Position numbers and translations under genes: made by a program. A DNA stretch of 64,000 nt. Source: Allobosea sp. Root381 (GTDB lineage: Bacteria; Pseudomonadota; Alphaproteobacteria; Rhizobiales; Beijerinckiaceae). Location of the stretch: assembly GCF_001429395.1 (NCBI RefSeq), contig NZ_LMJT01000018.1:1-64000 (forward strand), in the 5' to 3' direction. Below are positions 57,107 through 64,000 of the stretch, piece after piece; position 1 is the first letter of the stretch, and each line of letters opens with the position of its first letter. The notes under the pieces are model-generated. The model saw only the letters and a list, made by a program, of their open reading frames with translations, was not told where the DNA came from and did no database searches.

Positions 57107-58933
57107 ATGGACAACTCAGGACTTCTCGAGGTCCAGGGCCTTTCCGTCAGCTTTCCCGACGATAACGGCCGGGCGATGGTGGTGCGCGATCTCGACCTGG
57201 CGGTCGGGCCCGGCGAGACCGTCGCGCTCGTCGGCGAATCCGGCTCCGGCAAATCCGTCACCGCGCTCGCCGTCACACGCCTCCTCGACCATGGTCCCGG
57301 CCGGATTATTTCCGGCCGGATCCTGTACCGCGACCGAGCCGGTACGCTCCGTGATCTCGCACGGGAGGACAAGGAGGCGATGCGGGGGCTGCGTGGGCCC
57401 GAAATCGCGATGGTCTTCCAGCAGCCGATGAGCTCGCTCAACCCGGTGATGCGGATCGGCGACCAGATCGCGGAAGGCATCGTCGAGCATCAGAAACTCG
57501 GCTGGCAGGCAGCACTTGCCGAGGCGCAGCGCCTGCTCGAACGCGTGCGCATCCCGGACGCCGGCCGACAGCTGCGCAGCTATCCGTTCGAAATTTCGGG
57601 CGGGATGCGGCAGCGGGCGATGATCGCCATCGCGCTGGCCAGCCGTCCGCGGCTGCTCATCGCGGATGAGCCGACGACCGCGCTCGACGTCACGGTGCAG
57701 GCTCAGGTGCTGCGCCTGCTGCACGAGCTCCAGCGCGAACTCGGCACGGGCCTGCTGTTCATCACCCACGACATGGGCGTCGTCGCCGAACTGGCCGATC
57801 GCATCGTGGTGATGCGGGGTGGCGAACAGCTCGAGGCAGGCAGTGTGGGCAAGGTCTTCGCCACGCCATCTCATCCCTATACGCGCAGCCTCCTCGCCGC
57901 CGTGCCGGTTCTCGGCAGCCTCAACGACACCGCATTGCCGGTGCCATTCGCGGAGCCGCCCGAGCCGTCGGGGCCACAGGACACGGTGACCGCGGCGCCG
58001 CCGGTGCTGGAAGTGATAGACCTCGTCACACGGTTCGATATCCGGGACGCGCTGGGTGGTGTCCGAGCCCGTGTCCATGCCGTCGAGCAGGTCAGTCTCG
58101 ACGTCCGTCCTGGAGAGACGCTCGCACTCGTTGGCGAGAGCGGCTGCGGCAAGAGCACGCTCGGGCGCAGCATCGTGCGTCTGGAAGCGCCCTCCTCCGG
58201 CCGTATCCTCTTTCGCGGCCAGGATGTTCTCGGCGCAACTCAGGACGGCGCTGCAGACGGCAGCATCCGGCGCGGCATCCAATATGTCTTCCAGGATCCG
58301 TTCAGCGCGCTGGATCCGCGCCTCACCGTCGGCTTCTCGGTGGCCGAGCCCATTCATGCTCATGGGCTTGCCAAGGGCGCAGCTGTCATCGACCGCGTCG
58401 GAGAGCTGCTGAACCTGGTCGGGCTGCCCCGCGAATTCTCGTCTCGCTATCCCCACGAACTCTCGGGCGGCCAGTGCCAACGCATCGGAATTGCGCGAGC
58501 CCTCGCCTCGGAGCCGCAGCTGATCATCGCCGACGAGGCGGTCGCGGCGCTCGACGTGTCGATCCGCGCGCAGATCGTCAACCTGCTGATGGGCCTGCAG
58601 CGACGACTGGGCCTCGCCTGCCTGTTCATCTCGCACGACATGGCGGTGGTCGAGCGGATCAGCCACCGGATCGCGGTGATGTATCTGGGGCAGATCGTCG
58701 AAGTCGGCCCCCGCCAGGCGGTCCTGTCATCCCCGCAGCACCGCTATACGCGTCGCCTCCTCAGCGCTGTCCCGGTGCCCGATCCCGCACGTCGCCGTGC
58801 CGAAATCGAAATCGACGACACCGAGGTGCCGAGCCCGTTGCGGGCACCGAACGACATTCCCAACGTTGCCCCGCTGGTTCAGGTGGGGCCGGAGCACTTC
58901 GTCGCACGCCACCGCGTTGGAGGCCTCTATTGA
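57107..58933 (+). CDS. Fused dual ATPase of the glutathione/peptide-type importer (GsiA-like)
   Basis: The 608-residue chain has two ABC domains. Walker A GESGSGKS lies near residue 45 and GESGCGKS near 345. Signatures ISGGMRQR and LSGGQCQR and Walker [13 protein letters not shown] and LIIADEAVAALD are present, each followed by the oligopeptide-type tail (SHPYTRSLLAAVP, QHRYTRRLLSAVP). Both halves appear active. ATG 57107 is 11 bases after the receptor gene. It resembles the GsiA single-chain arrangement and the 10851 product in this window. Confidence 0.91.
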   Translation: MDNSGLLEVQGLSVSFPDDNGRAMVVRDLDLAVGPGETVALVGESGSGKSVTALAVTRLLDHGPGRIISGRILYRDRAGTLRDLAREDKEAMRGLRGPEIAMVFQQPMSSLNPVMRIGDQIAEGIVEHQKLGWQAALAEAQRLLERVRIPDAGRQLRSYPFEISGGMRQRAMIAIALASRPRLLIADEPTTALDVTVQAQVLRLLHELQRELGTGLLFITHDMGVVAELADRIVVMRGGEQLEAGSVGKVFATPSHPYTRSLLAAVPVLGSLNDTALPVPFAEPPEPSGPQDTVTAAPPVLEVIDLVTRFDIRDALGGVRARVHAVEQVSLDVRPGETLALVGESGCGKSTLGRSIVRLEAPSSGRILFRGQDVLGATQDGAADGSIRRGIQYVFQDPFSALDPRLTVGFSVAEPIHAHGLAKGAAVIDRVGELLNLVGLPREFSSRYPHELSGGQCQRIGIARALASEPQLIIADEAVAALDVSIRAQIVNLLMGLQRRLGLACLFISHDMAVVERISHRIAVMYLGQIVEVGPRQAVLSSPQHRYTRRLLSAVPVPDPARRRAEIEIDDTEVPSPLRAPNDIPNVAPLVQVGPEHFVARHRVGGLY

Positions 58934-58984
58934 GAACTCGGCAATGCCACGCTTCCTGAAGACCGCGGCAAGGAGCGCGAGCCA

Positions 58985-59908
58985 ATGCTGACCTTCGTCC
59001 TGCGGCGGCTGCTGGGCGCGCTGCCCGTCCTGCTGGCCGTGTCGCTCTTTGTCTTCGGCTTCGTCCGGCTCCTGCCCGGCGATCCGGCTCGCCTGGTTGC
59101 GGGCGCCGATGCGACGGAGCAGGAGGTCGCATCGGCGCGCGAGGTCCTTGGGCTCGATCGTCCGATCTGGGAACAGTACCTGCGCTATGCCGGGGCGACC
59201 GTCCGCGGTGATTTCGGGATCTCGAGCCGGACGCGCGAACCCGTCTTCGAGGTGATCGCAGTGCGCTTCTGGCCGACCTTCTGGCTTACTCTCGCAGCCA
59301 TGGGATGGGCCACGCTGATCGGAACAGCGATCGGGGTCTGGGCTGGCGCGAAGCGCGGCCGATGGCAGGATCAGGCGGTGATGCTGGCGGCGATCGGCGG
59401 TCTGTCCTTTCCCGGGTTCTGGCTCGGCCTCCTGCTGATCAATCTGTTCTCGGTGCATCTCGGCTGGCTGCCGACAGGCGGCTTCGACGGCTGGAGCTCG
59501 CTGATCATGCCCTCCTTCACGCTCGGGCTCGGAGTTGCAGCAATTCTCGCCCGCTTCACGCGTTCGGCCTTCGTCGATGTCAGCGGCGAGGATTTCGTCC
59601 GCACGGCACGCAGCAAGGGCCTGCGAGAGCGACGCGTGATCTGGCGCCACGCCGTCCGCAACGCGCTCATTCCGGTCGTGACCCTGACCGGGCTGGAGTT
59701 CGGTACGCTCCTGGGCGGCGCGATCGTGGTCGAGACGGTGTTCGCCTGGCCGGGGTTGGGGCGCCTCCTCGTCGACAGCATCGCCTTCCGCGACTACCCC
59801 GTGATCCAGGCGCTAATCCTGCTCCTTTCGGCCGAGTTCGTGCTCATCAACCTGGTGGTCGACGTGCTCTACGGCGTGCTGAACCCCGCGATCAGGCTGC
59901 GCTCATGA
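58985..59908 (+). CDS. ABC transporter permease, GsiC/DppB-like
   Basis: The 307-residue inner-membrane permease starts MLTFVLRRLLGALPVLLAVS. The periplasmic segment contains DFGISSRTREPVFEVIAVRF, the EAA loop is FVRTARSKGLRERRVIWRHAV, and it ends with VFAWPGLGRLLVDSIAFRDY. AAGGAG eight bases upstream supports the start. It overlaps the next permease by four bases (ATGA). Length and motif spacing are ordinary for GsiC/DppB. Confidence 0.92.
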   Translation: MLTFVLRRLLGALPVLLAVSLFVFGFVRLLPGDPARLVAGADATEQEVASAREVLGLDRPIWEQYLRYAGATVRGDFGISSRTREPVFEVIAVRFWPTFWLTLAAMGWATLIGTAIGVWAGAKRGRWQDQAVMLAAIGGLSFPGFWLGLLLINLFSVHLGWLPTGGFDGWSSLIMPSFTLGLGVAAILARFTRSAFVDVSGEDFVRTARSKGLRERRVIWRHAVRNALIPVVTLTGLEFGTLLGGAIVVETVFAWPGLGRLLVDSIAFRDYPVIQALILLLSAEFVLINLVVDVLYGVLNPAIRLRS

Positions 59909-60759
59909 CGGCGGCTCCCCTTCGTTCGCCCGCGCGCGAGTTCTGGCGCCGCTTTCGACGCCGGCACACAGCCTTGCTCGCAGCCGCCATCATCGCACTC
60001 GTCATTCTCTTAGCCTTGTTCGCGCCGTTCATCGCCCCCTATGACCCCACGGCCGCAGATTACGACGCGCTGCTGCAAGGGCCGACGCTGGCGCACCTCG
60101 CCGGTACGGACTCGTACGGCCGCGACATCCTCAGCCGCATCATCTGGGGAGGCCGCATCTCGCTGGCGGTCGGGCTGATATCGGCACTGGCCGGCGGCAT
60201 CGTCGGCACCATCATGGGGCTGGTCAGCGGCTGGAGCGGCGGCTGGGTCGATGCGCTCCTGATGCGGATATGCGACGTCCTCTTCGCGTTTCCAGGCCTC
60301 CTGCTCGCCATCGCGGTGGTGGCCCTCCTCGGCCCGGGCGTGGAAAACGTCATCTGGGCCGTCGCCATCTTCAGCGTGCCGGTCTTCGCTCGCCTGACTC
60401 GCGGCAGCACGCTGGCGTTGAAGCAGACCCAATACGTCCAGGCAGCGCGGGCGATCGGCGTATCCCGGCATAAGCTGATCCTGCATCATATCCTCCCCGG
60501 AGCCCTCCCCGCCGTGATCGTCTATATGAGCCTGCGGATCGGCTCGGCCATTCTCGTGGGAGCGGCGCTGTCCTTCATCGGATTGGGAGCACAGCCGCCA
60601 AGCTCCGAATGGGGCGCCATGCTGGCGGATGGCCGAAGCTATCTCGGGGTGGCCGATCACCTGACCATCTTTCCCGGGCTTGCCATCTTCATCGTCGTGC
60701 TCTGCTTCAACGTCCTGGGCGACGGCCTGCGCGATGCCCTGAACCAGAAGCTGCAATAA
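59905..60759 (+). CDS. ABC transporter permease, GsiD/DppC-like
   Basis: This 284-residue permease has LALFAPFIAPYDPTAADYDA, AGTDSYGRDILSRIIWGGRI, the EAA loop YVQAARAIGVSRHKLILHHILPG and ALSFIGLGAQPPSSEWGAML, all GsiD/DppC hallmarks. It begins inside the stop codon of the 58985 gene, so it is translationally coupled. The same strand is open through the preceding gene in another frame, which has no family resemblance. Confidence 0.92.
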   Translation: MTAAPLRSPAREFWRRFRRRHTALLAAAIIALVILLALFAPFIAPYDPTAADYDALLQGPTLAHLAGTDSYGRDILSRIIWGGRISLAVGLISALAGGIVGTIMGLVSGWSGGWVDALLMRICDVLFAFPGLLLAIAVVALLGPGVENVIWAVAIFSVPVFARLTRGSTLALKQTQYVQAARAIGVSRHKLILHHILPGALPAVIVYMSLRIGSAILVGAALSFIGLGAQPPSSEWGAMLADGRSYLGVADHLTIFPGLAIFIVVLCFNVLGDGLRDALNQKLQ

Positions 60760-60795
60760 ATCGAACCCAATGCCAGTGATCGAGGAGGAATGACC

Positions 60796-62001
60796 ATGTC
60801 GCGAGATGTCAGGCGGAACCGGGCGCAGGGCTTTGCCACCCGCGCGATCCATCTCGGCTATGATCCGGCCGAACATGACGGTGCCCTGACGCCGCCGATC
60901 TACATGACCTCAACCTATGCCCTCGAGAGCGCCGAACAGGGCGCGGCGATCTTCCGCGGCGAAGAACCAGGCTACGTCTACGGCCGCACCAAGAACCCGA
61001 CCCAGGCGATCCTGGAAGAGCGCTTGGCGAGCCTCGAGGGCGCCGAAGCCGGCATGACGGCCGCCTCCGGCATGGGCGCGATCTCGAGCGTCATGCTGAC
61101 GCTGCTATCGCCGGGCGACGAGGTCGTGATCGACCACACCCTGTACGGCAACACCTTCGCGCTCTTCACCCAGGGGCTGACCAAGCTCGGCATCACCGCG
61201 CGCCCTGCCGACTTCACGCGGCCGGAAACGCTCGCCGACAAGATCAGCGAGCGCACCAAGGTCGTCTTCTTCGAAACACCGGCGAACCCGAACCTCCGGG
61301 TGATCGACATCGCGGAAGTCTCGCGGCTCGCCCATCGCGTCGGTGCCAAAGTCGTGGTCGACAACACCTTCGCGACCCCGGTCCTGCAGCGTCCGATCGA
61401 GTTTGGCGCCGACATCGTCGTTCATTCCGGCACCAAATATCTGGGCGGGCATGGCGATCTCCTCGCGGGCATCGTCGTCGGCTCGGCTGACATGGTGAAG
61501 CAGGTCAGGGGCTCCGGCCTGCGCTGGATGACGGGTGCGACGCTTTCGCCCTTCAACTGCTTCCTGATGCTGCGCGGCCTTAAAACCCTCGAAGTCCGCG
61601 TCGAGCGTCATGCCGCGTCGGCGCTCAAGGTGGCGCGCGAATTGGAGCGCCATCCCCGGATCGCCAGCATCTCCTATCCGGGCCTGGAATCGTTCCCGCA
61701 ATTCGATCTGGCGCAGCGACAGATGGCTGGATCGGGCGGAGGCCTGATCTCCTTCGAACTCGACGGCGGCCTGGAGACAGGCATGGCGTTCATGAACCAT
61801 CTGAGCCTGATCACACGAGCCGTCAGTCTCGGCGACGCCGAAACGCTGATCCAGCATCCCGCCAGCATGACCCACGCCGTCGTCAGCCGCGATGACCGCC
61901 TCAGGCATGGCATCAGCGACGGGCTCCTGCGCCTGTCGATCGGCCTGGAGAACGTCGACGATATCCTGGACGATCTCGACCAGGCGCTCAGCGCTCTCTG
62001 A
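60796..62001 (+). CDS. Cys/Met-metabolism PLP enzyme, methionine gamma-lyase-like
   Basis: This 401-residue fold-type I trans-sulfuration enzyme shows TPPIYMTSTYALESAEQGAA, VYGRTKNPTQAILEERLASL, AASGMGAISSVMLTLLSPGD and the PLP lysine K214 in HSGTKYLGGHGDLLAG. The C-terminal part has SLGDAETLIQHPASMTHAVV. It is closest in pattern to methionine gamma-lyases, but the position of their signature cysteine (YG-C-TFA) is asparagine here (LYGNTFALF). It may be a cystathionine lyase or use other sulfur amino acids. GAGGAGG seven bases before ATG 60796 makes that start better than ATG 60790. Cotranscribed with the importer. Confidence 0.86.
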   Translation: MSRDVRRNRAQGFATRAIHLGYDPAEHDGALTPPIYMTSTYALESAEQGAAIFRGEEPGYVYGRTKNPTQAILEERLASLEGAEAGMTAASGMGAISSVMLTLLSPGDEVVIDHTLYGNTFALFTQGLTKLGITARPADFTRPETLADKISERTKVVFFETPANPNLRVIDIAEVSRLAHRVGAKVVVDNTFATPVLQRPIEFGADIVVHSGTKYLGGHGDLLAGIVVGSADMVKQVRGSGLRWMTGATLSPFNCFLMLRGLKTLEVRVERHAASALKVARELERHPRIASISYPGLESFPQFDLAQRQMAGSGGGLISFELDGGLETGMAFMNHLSLITRAVSLGDAETLIQHPASMTHAVVSRDDRLRHGISDGLLRLSIGLENVDDILDDLDQALSAL

Positions 62002-62085
62002 CTATTCCGGAGGCTCGCAGAAAGGGACGCAGGGATGGGCCGCGAACGAAAGCGGCCCGCAATCCCGAAATCGCCGGCCTGGCGA

Positions 62086-62370
62086 CTCCGAAGCGGCCCG
62101 ATGAAGGGGTGCGCGGAGCGCAACTATCCGCTCGTCCAACGGGTGGCGGCCGAGCTACGCGCCGAAGGCCATGGGGTACAACCCGGCCGAGTTCACGCAC
62201 GACGCCTCGTCCGGCGCCTTCCCGATCCGCAAGGCGTTCGCCGAATACAGCGCGTTAATCTGCGGCCAAGCCTGCACCATCGTGCTGCTGCCTGGCTGAC
62301 AGCGGTCGCTCGGCGTCAGAGCCGAATTGGCTCTCGCCAAGAATGTGGTCTTGAGGTGGTCGAGTGGGCC
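62086..62370 (+). pseudogene. Frameshifted DUF4406 family gene (phage-associated type)
   Basis: Two reading frames together give a DUF4406-like protein. First comes RSGPMKGCAERNYPLVQRVA and AELRAEGHG. After a one-base shift near 62173 comes YNPAEFTHDASSGAFPIRKA, then FAEYSALICGQACTIVLLPG and a stop. After a second shift comes QRSLGVRAELALAK. The family hallmark is SGPMTG at the start, NPAE after about 30 residues, and LLPGW-x-S-x-G at the end. At least two shifts interrupt the chain, so it is decayed. DUF4406 genes are common in prophages. No start or ribosome binding site can be assigned. Confidence 0.6.
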
Positions 62371-62526
62371 GACGCCGTCCTCTCGAAGGCCTCGTCCCTC
62401 TCCGAATCTCCCTCGGTCACTTCCTCTCGCCCGGAGGAAGAGGAATGAACCCCGCCCCTGAAGCGGCCCGCGGAGTAAACCGACCTCACGGAGATTCGAC
62501 CATGCTTACCCGCCCAATCGTACAGC
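62371..62526. other. Non-coding junction between the DUF4406 remnant and the acyltransferase
   Basis: GGAG near 62491 precedes ATG 62502, which opens a 13-codon frame (MLTRPIVQLSGRS) cut off by TAG. It looks like the start of a gene whose remainder is missing. The acyltransferase gene ends right after it on the opposite strand. No terminator is evident. Confidence 0.35.
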
Positions 62527-64000
62527 TCAGCGGCAGATCGTAGCGAGCGGGCCGGGCGCTATCGGCACCGCGCGACCATCCTCGAAGATAAAGACAGCGT
62601 CGAGCCCTCCCTTGGCGCAACTGAAGTCGGTCGGCAGAAAGATCGAAAAACCGAAGCGCCGGCTTTCTAGATCGGAGCGGCCGAGTTCTTTGGCTGTGGC
62701 AACGCGCATCCGGCGCATCCGGTCAATCGCCAAGAGATTGCCGGCCTGGCGGATCGCGATATGCGTCGCGAGCGCTGGCCGGTCGAGATCGATGCCATAA
62801 CCGCGCACGACCCAGCGATTGCCGCCGAATTGCACCGAATCGATCTCGGCCCGTACGCTGAGGGATGCCGCCGTGGGCGGCGAGGCAAAGATTTCTCGAG
62901 CCTGCGCTTCCTCGGCGCGATCCTTGCGTACTTCAAGCTCCGTATAGCTGCCGATTGCGAGGAAGACGGCAATGTATCCGAGCGCCCAAGCGCGGAGGCG
63001 GCCGTCGCGCGCCTTGTCGATCGCGCGCTTCATCCGCCGATGCAAGCGAACATCCAGAGGCCCGAGCAGAAGCGAAAGTCCGAGCGCCGCACCAACCATC
63101 GCAAGCCAGACGAGAGGTGCCGGCAACCATTGGGGCAGTTTTGATTCGATCAGCAGGAAGAGCGGAACATGACACAGGTACAGCACATAACTGGCGTCGC
63201 CGAAGCGCGCGAGGAGACTTCCCGTTGGACCGATTGAGATCGGTGGCGGACGACGGATCGCCGCGGCGACGAGCATGGCTGCGGCAATGCCCGACAAGAG
63301 GCGCAGGACGTCGGCAGGCAGCAACGGGATCACTATGGCTATGAGCATGGCGGCGACGCCAAGACCAGGCGGCAACCAGCCTCGCCGCTTCAGACCCGCA
63401 GAGAGGAACCCTAGTACGAAGGGTAGATTGATGATCAGCAGTGGCAATTCGGTGAGCGTAGGCGTCGCTATATCGGCCGCGCCGCTTCCCCAGACCCAAG
63501 AGAACCCCATTGCAACAAGCCAGGCCAGGGCAAACGCCTCACCCCATCGGACAAGGCCCAGCAGCCCGAGCGCCGTCAGGGCCACATAATAGGTCATCTC
63601 GAAAAGGAGGGTCCATTCGACGGCAAGGAAATAGCCGCGTGGCCCGGTCGGCACCAGCGTCAAGGTCAGAACGCTCAGACCGCGCGGGCGCCCGTAGGCT
63701 AGGAACAGCACTACGGAGAACAGCGCGACCATGAGCAGCATCGGCGGATAAATCCGCGCGACGCGAGCTATCAGAAACCTCCCCCAATCGTCGCGGCGGA
63801 TGATCTCCGCCATGAGGTAACCGGATAACGCGAAGAATATCGCGACCCCGCCGGCGCCGAAAACGTCGCCGAACACAGCGCTGAAGCGCGTCTCACCGCG
63901 CAAGTCTTTCAGATACCACGATGCGTGATAGAGCACGACCGCAATCGCCGCGACCGCTCGGAGATATTGCAGGCGTACATTGTGCTGGACGGCTGTTCCC
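62527..64000 (-). CDS. Acyltransferase 3 family membrane protein, 5-prime end outside the window
   Basis: The frame is open to base 64000, giving 490 visible residues. The visible start reads VQHNVRLQYLRAVAAIAVVL followed by YHASWYLKDL, the first helix of acyltransferase-3 proteins with its conserved LRAxAAxxVxxYH. FALSGYLMAEIIRRD with the R-x3-R-I-Y-P motif (RVARIYPPMLLM) follows. About ten membrane helices extend to residue about 365, then a soluble C-terminal domain of about 125 residues (LSVRAEIDSVQFGGNRWVVR to the end). Such proteins O-acylate polysaccharides or lipids at the inner membrane. It is unrelated to the sulfur genes; probably the next functional region. Confidence 0.87.
   Translation of the reverse strand, partial: GTAVQHNVRLQYLRAVAAIAVVLYHASWYLKDLRGETRFSAVFGDVFGAGGVAIFFALSGYLMAEIIRRDDWGRFLIARVARIYPPMLLMVALFSVVLFLAYGRPRGLSVLTLTLVPTGPRGYFLAVEWTLLFEMTYYVALTALGLLGLVRWGEAFALAWLVAMGFSWVWGSGAADIATPTLTELPLLIINLPFVLGFLSAGLKRRGWLPPGLGVAAMLIAIVIPLLPADVLRLLSGIAAAMLVAAAIRRPPPISIGPTGSLLARFGDASYVLYLCHVPLFLLIESKLPQWLPAPLVWLAMVGAALGLSLLLGPLDVRLHRRMKRAIDKARDGRLRAWALGYIAVFLAIGSYTELEVRKDRAEEAQAREIFASPPTAASLSVRAEIDSVQFGGNRWVVRGYGIDLDRPALATHIAIRQAGNLLAIDRMRRMRVATAKELGRSDLESRRFGFSIFLPTDFSCAKGGLDAVFIFEDGRAVPIAPGPLATICR

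Noticed and set aside
1..64000. CRISPR arrays, tRNA or rRNA genes, complete transposases
   Set aside because: No regularly spaced repeats, no cloverleaf-like conserved TTCGA arms, no rRNA-like segments and no transposase motifs were seen by eye; a covariance-model and IS search would be needed to exclude them fully.

Overview
The window is GC-rich, densely coded DNA, very probably from a chromosome or large replicon of an alphaproteobacterium in the Hyphomicrobiales (a Bosea- or Methylobacterium-like lineage is my best guess). The grounds are the cysI-DUF934-cysG cluster with DUF2849, the Aap-type amino acid transporter, the Tat-type leaders on binding proteins and the codon use. No rRNA, tRNA, CRISPR array, complete insertion sequence or transposase gene was seen.

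Almost the whole window is devoted to acquiring sulfur. At 1-4741 lie the tail of a sulfate-importer ATPase and the assimilatory sulfite reductase cluster (DUF2849, cysI, DUF934, a small membrane protein, cysG). From 5325 to 54000 there are many modules for organosulfur compounds: six two-component flavin-dependent monooxygenases of the luciferase-like superfamily (two SsuD-like, three NtaA/SnaA/DszA-like, one SfnG-like), three acyl-CoA-dehydrogenase-fold monooxygenases (DszC/SfnB-like), two flavin reductases, two nitroreductase-fold proteins, and three sulfonate/taurine-type ABC importers plus one Dpp-like importer. Three paralogous four-domain rhodaneses are interspersed, and in all three only domain 2 keeps a catalytic cysteine. 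An Rrf2-type regulator with four cysteines sits in the middle (28704-29156).

Layout: 5325-7165 ssuD plus flavin reductase; 7338-13944 Dpp-like importer plus a DszC-like enzyme; 14237-22219 DszC-like enzyme, a sulfonate importer with two permeases, then two CopC proteins and a CopD fusion; 22303-23649 (minus) NtaA-like; 24013-27752 importer plus nitroreductase; 27784-28380 (minus) nitroreductase; 28704-30529 Rrf2, flavin reductase, hydrolase; 30536-30838 a palindrome and an fpr gene fragment; 31002-33856 rhodanese and SfnG-like; 33966-39606 (minus) NtaA-like, SfnB-like and an importer; 40005-42466 SDR and rhodanese; 42542-43594 (minus) aldo/keto reductase; 43883-48460 NtaA-like, rhodanese, FAD protein; 48481-53762 (minus) SsuD-like, CitE-like and an Aap-type transporter with a fused permease; 53923-55167 aminotransferase; 55542-62001 glutathione-type importer (gsiBACD-like) with a methionine gamma-lyase-like enzyme; then a decayed DUF4406 gene and an acyltransferase cut by the window edge.

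The likely joint logic is as follows. Sulfonates, sulfones, sulfur heterocycles, peptides or glutathione are imported. Reduced flavin from the reductases drives C-S bond cleavage by the monooxygenases, and sulfite is reduced by CysI with siroheme from CysG. Two repeated palindromes in the intergenic DNA, TCTAT-N7-ATAGA and GTTC-N8-GAAC, probably mark sulfur-responsive promoters. A cysteine-containing leader peptide followed by a strong terminator precedes the importer at 24013.
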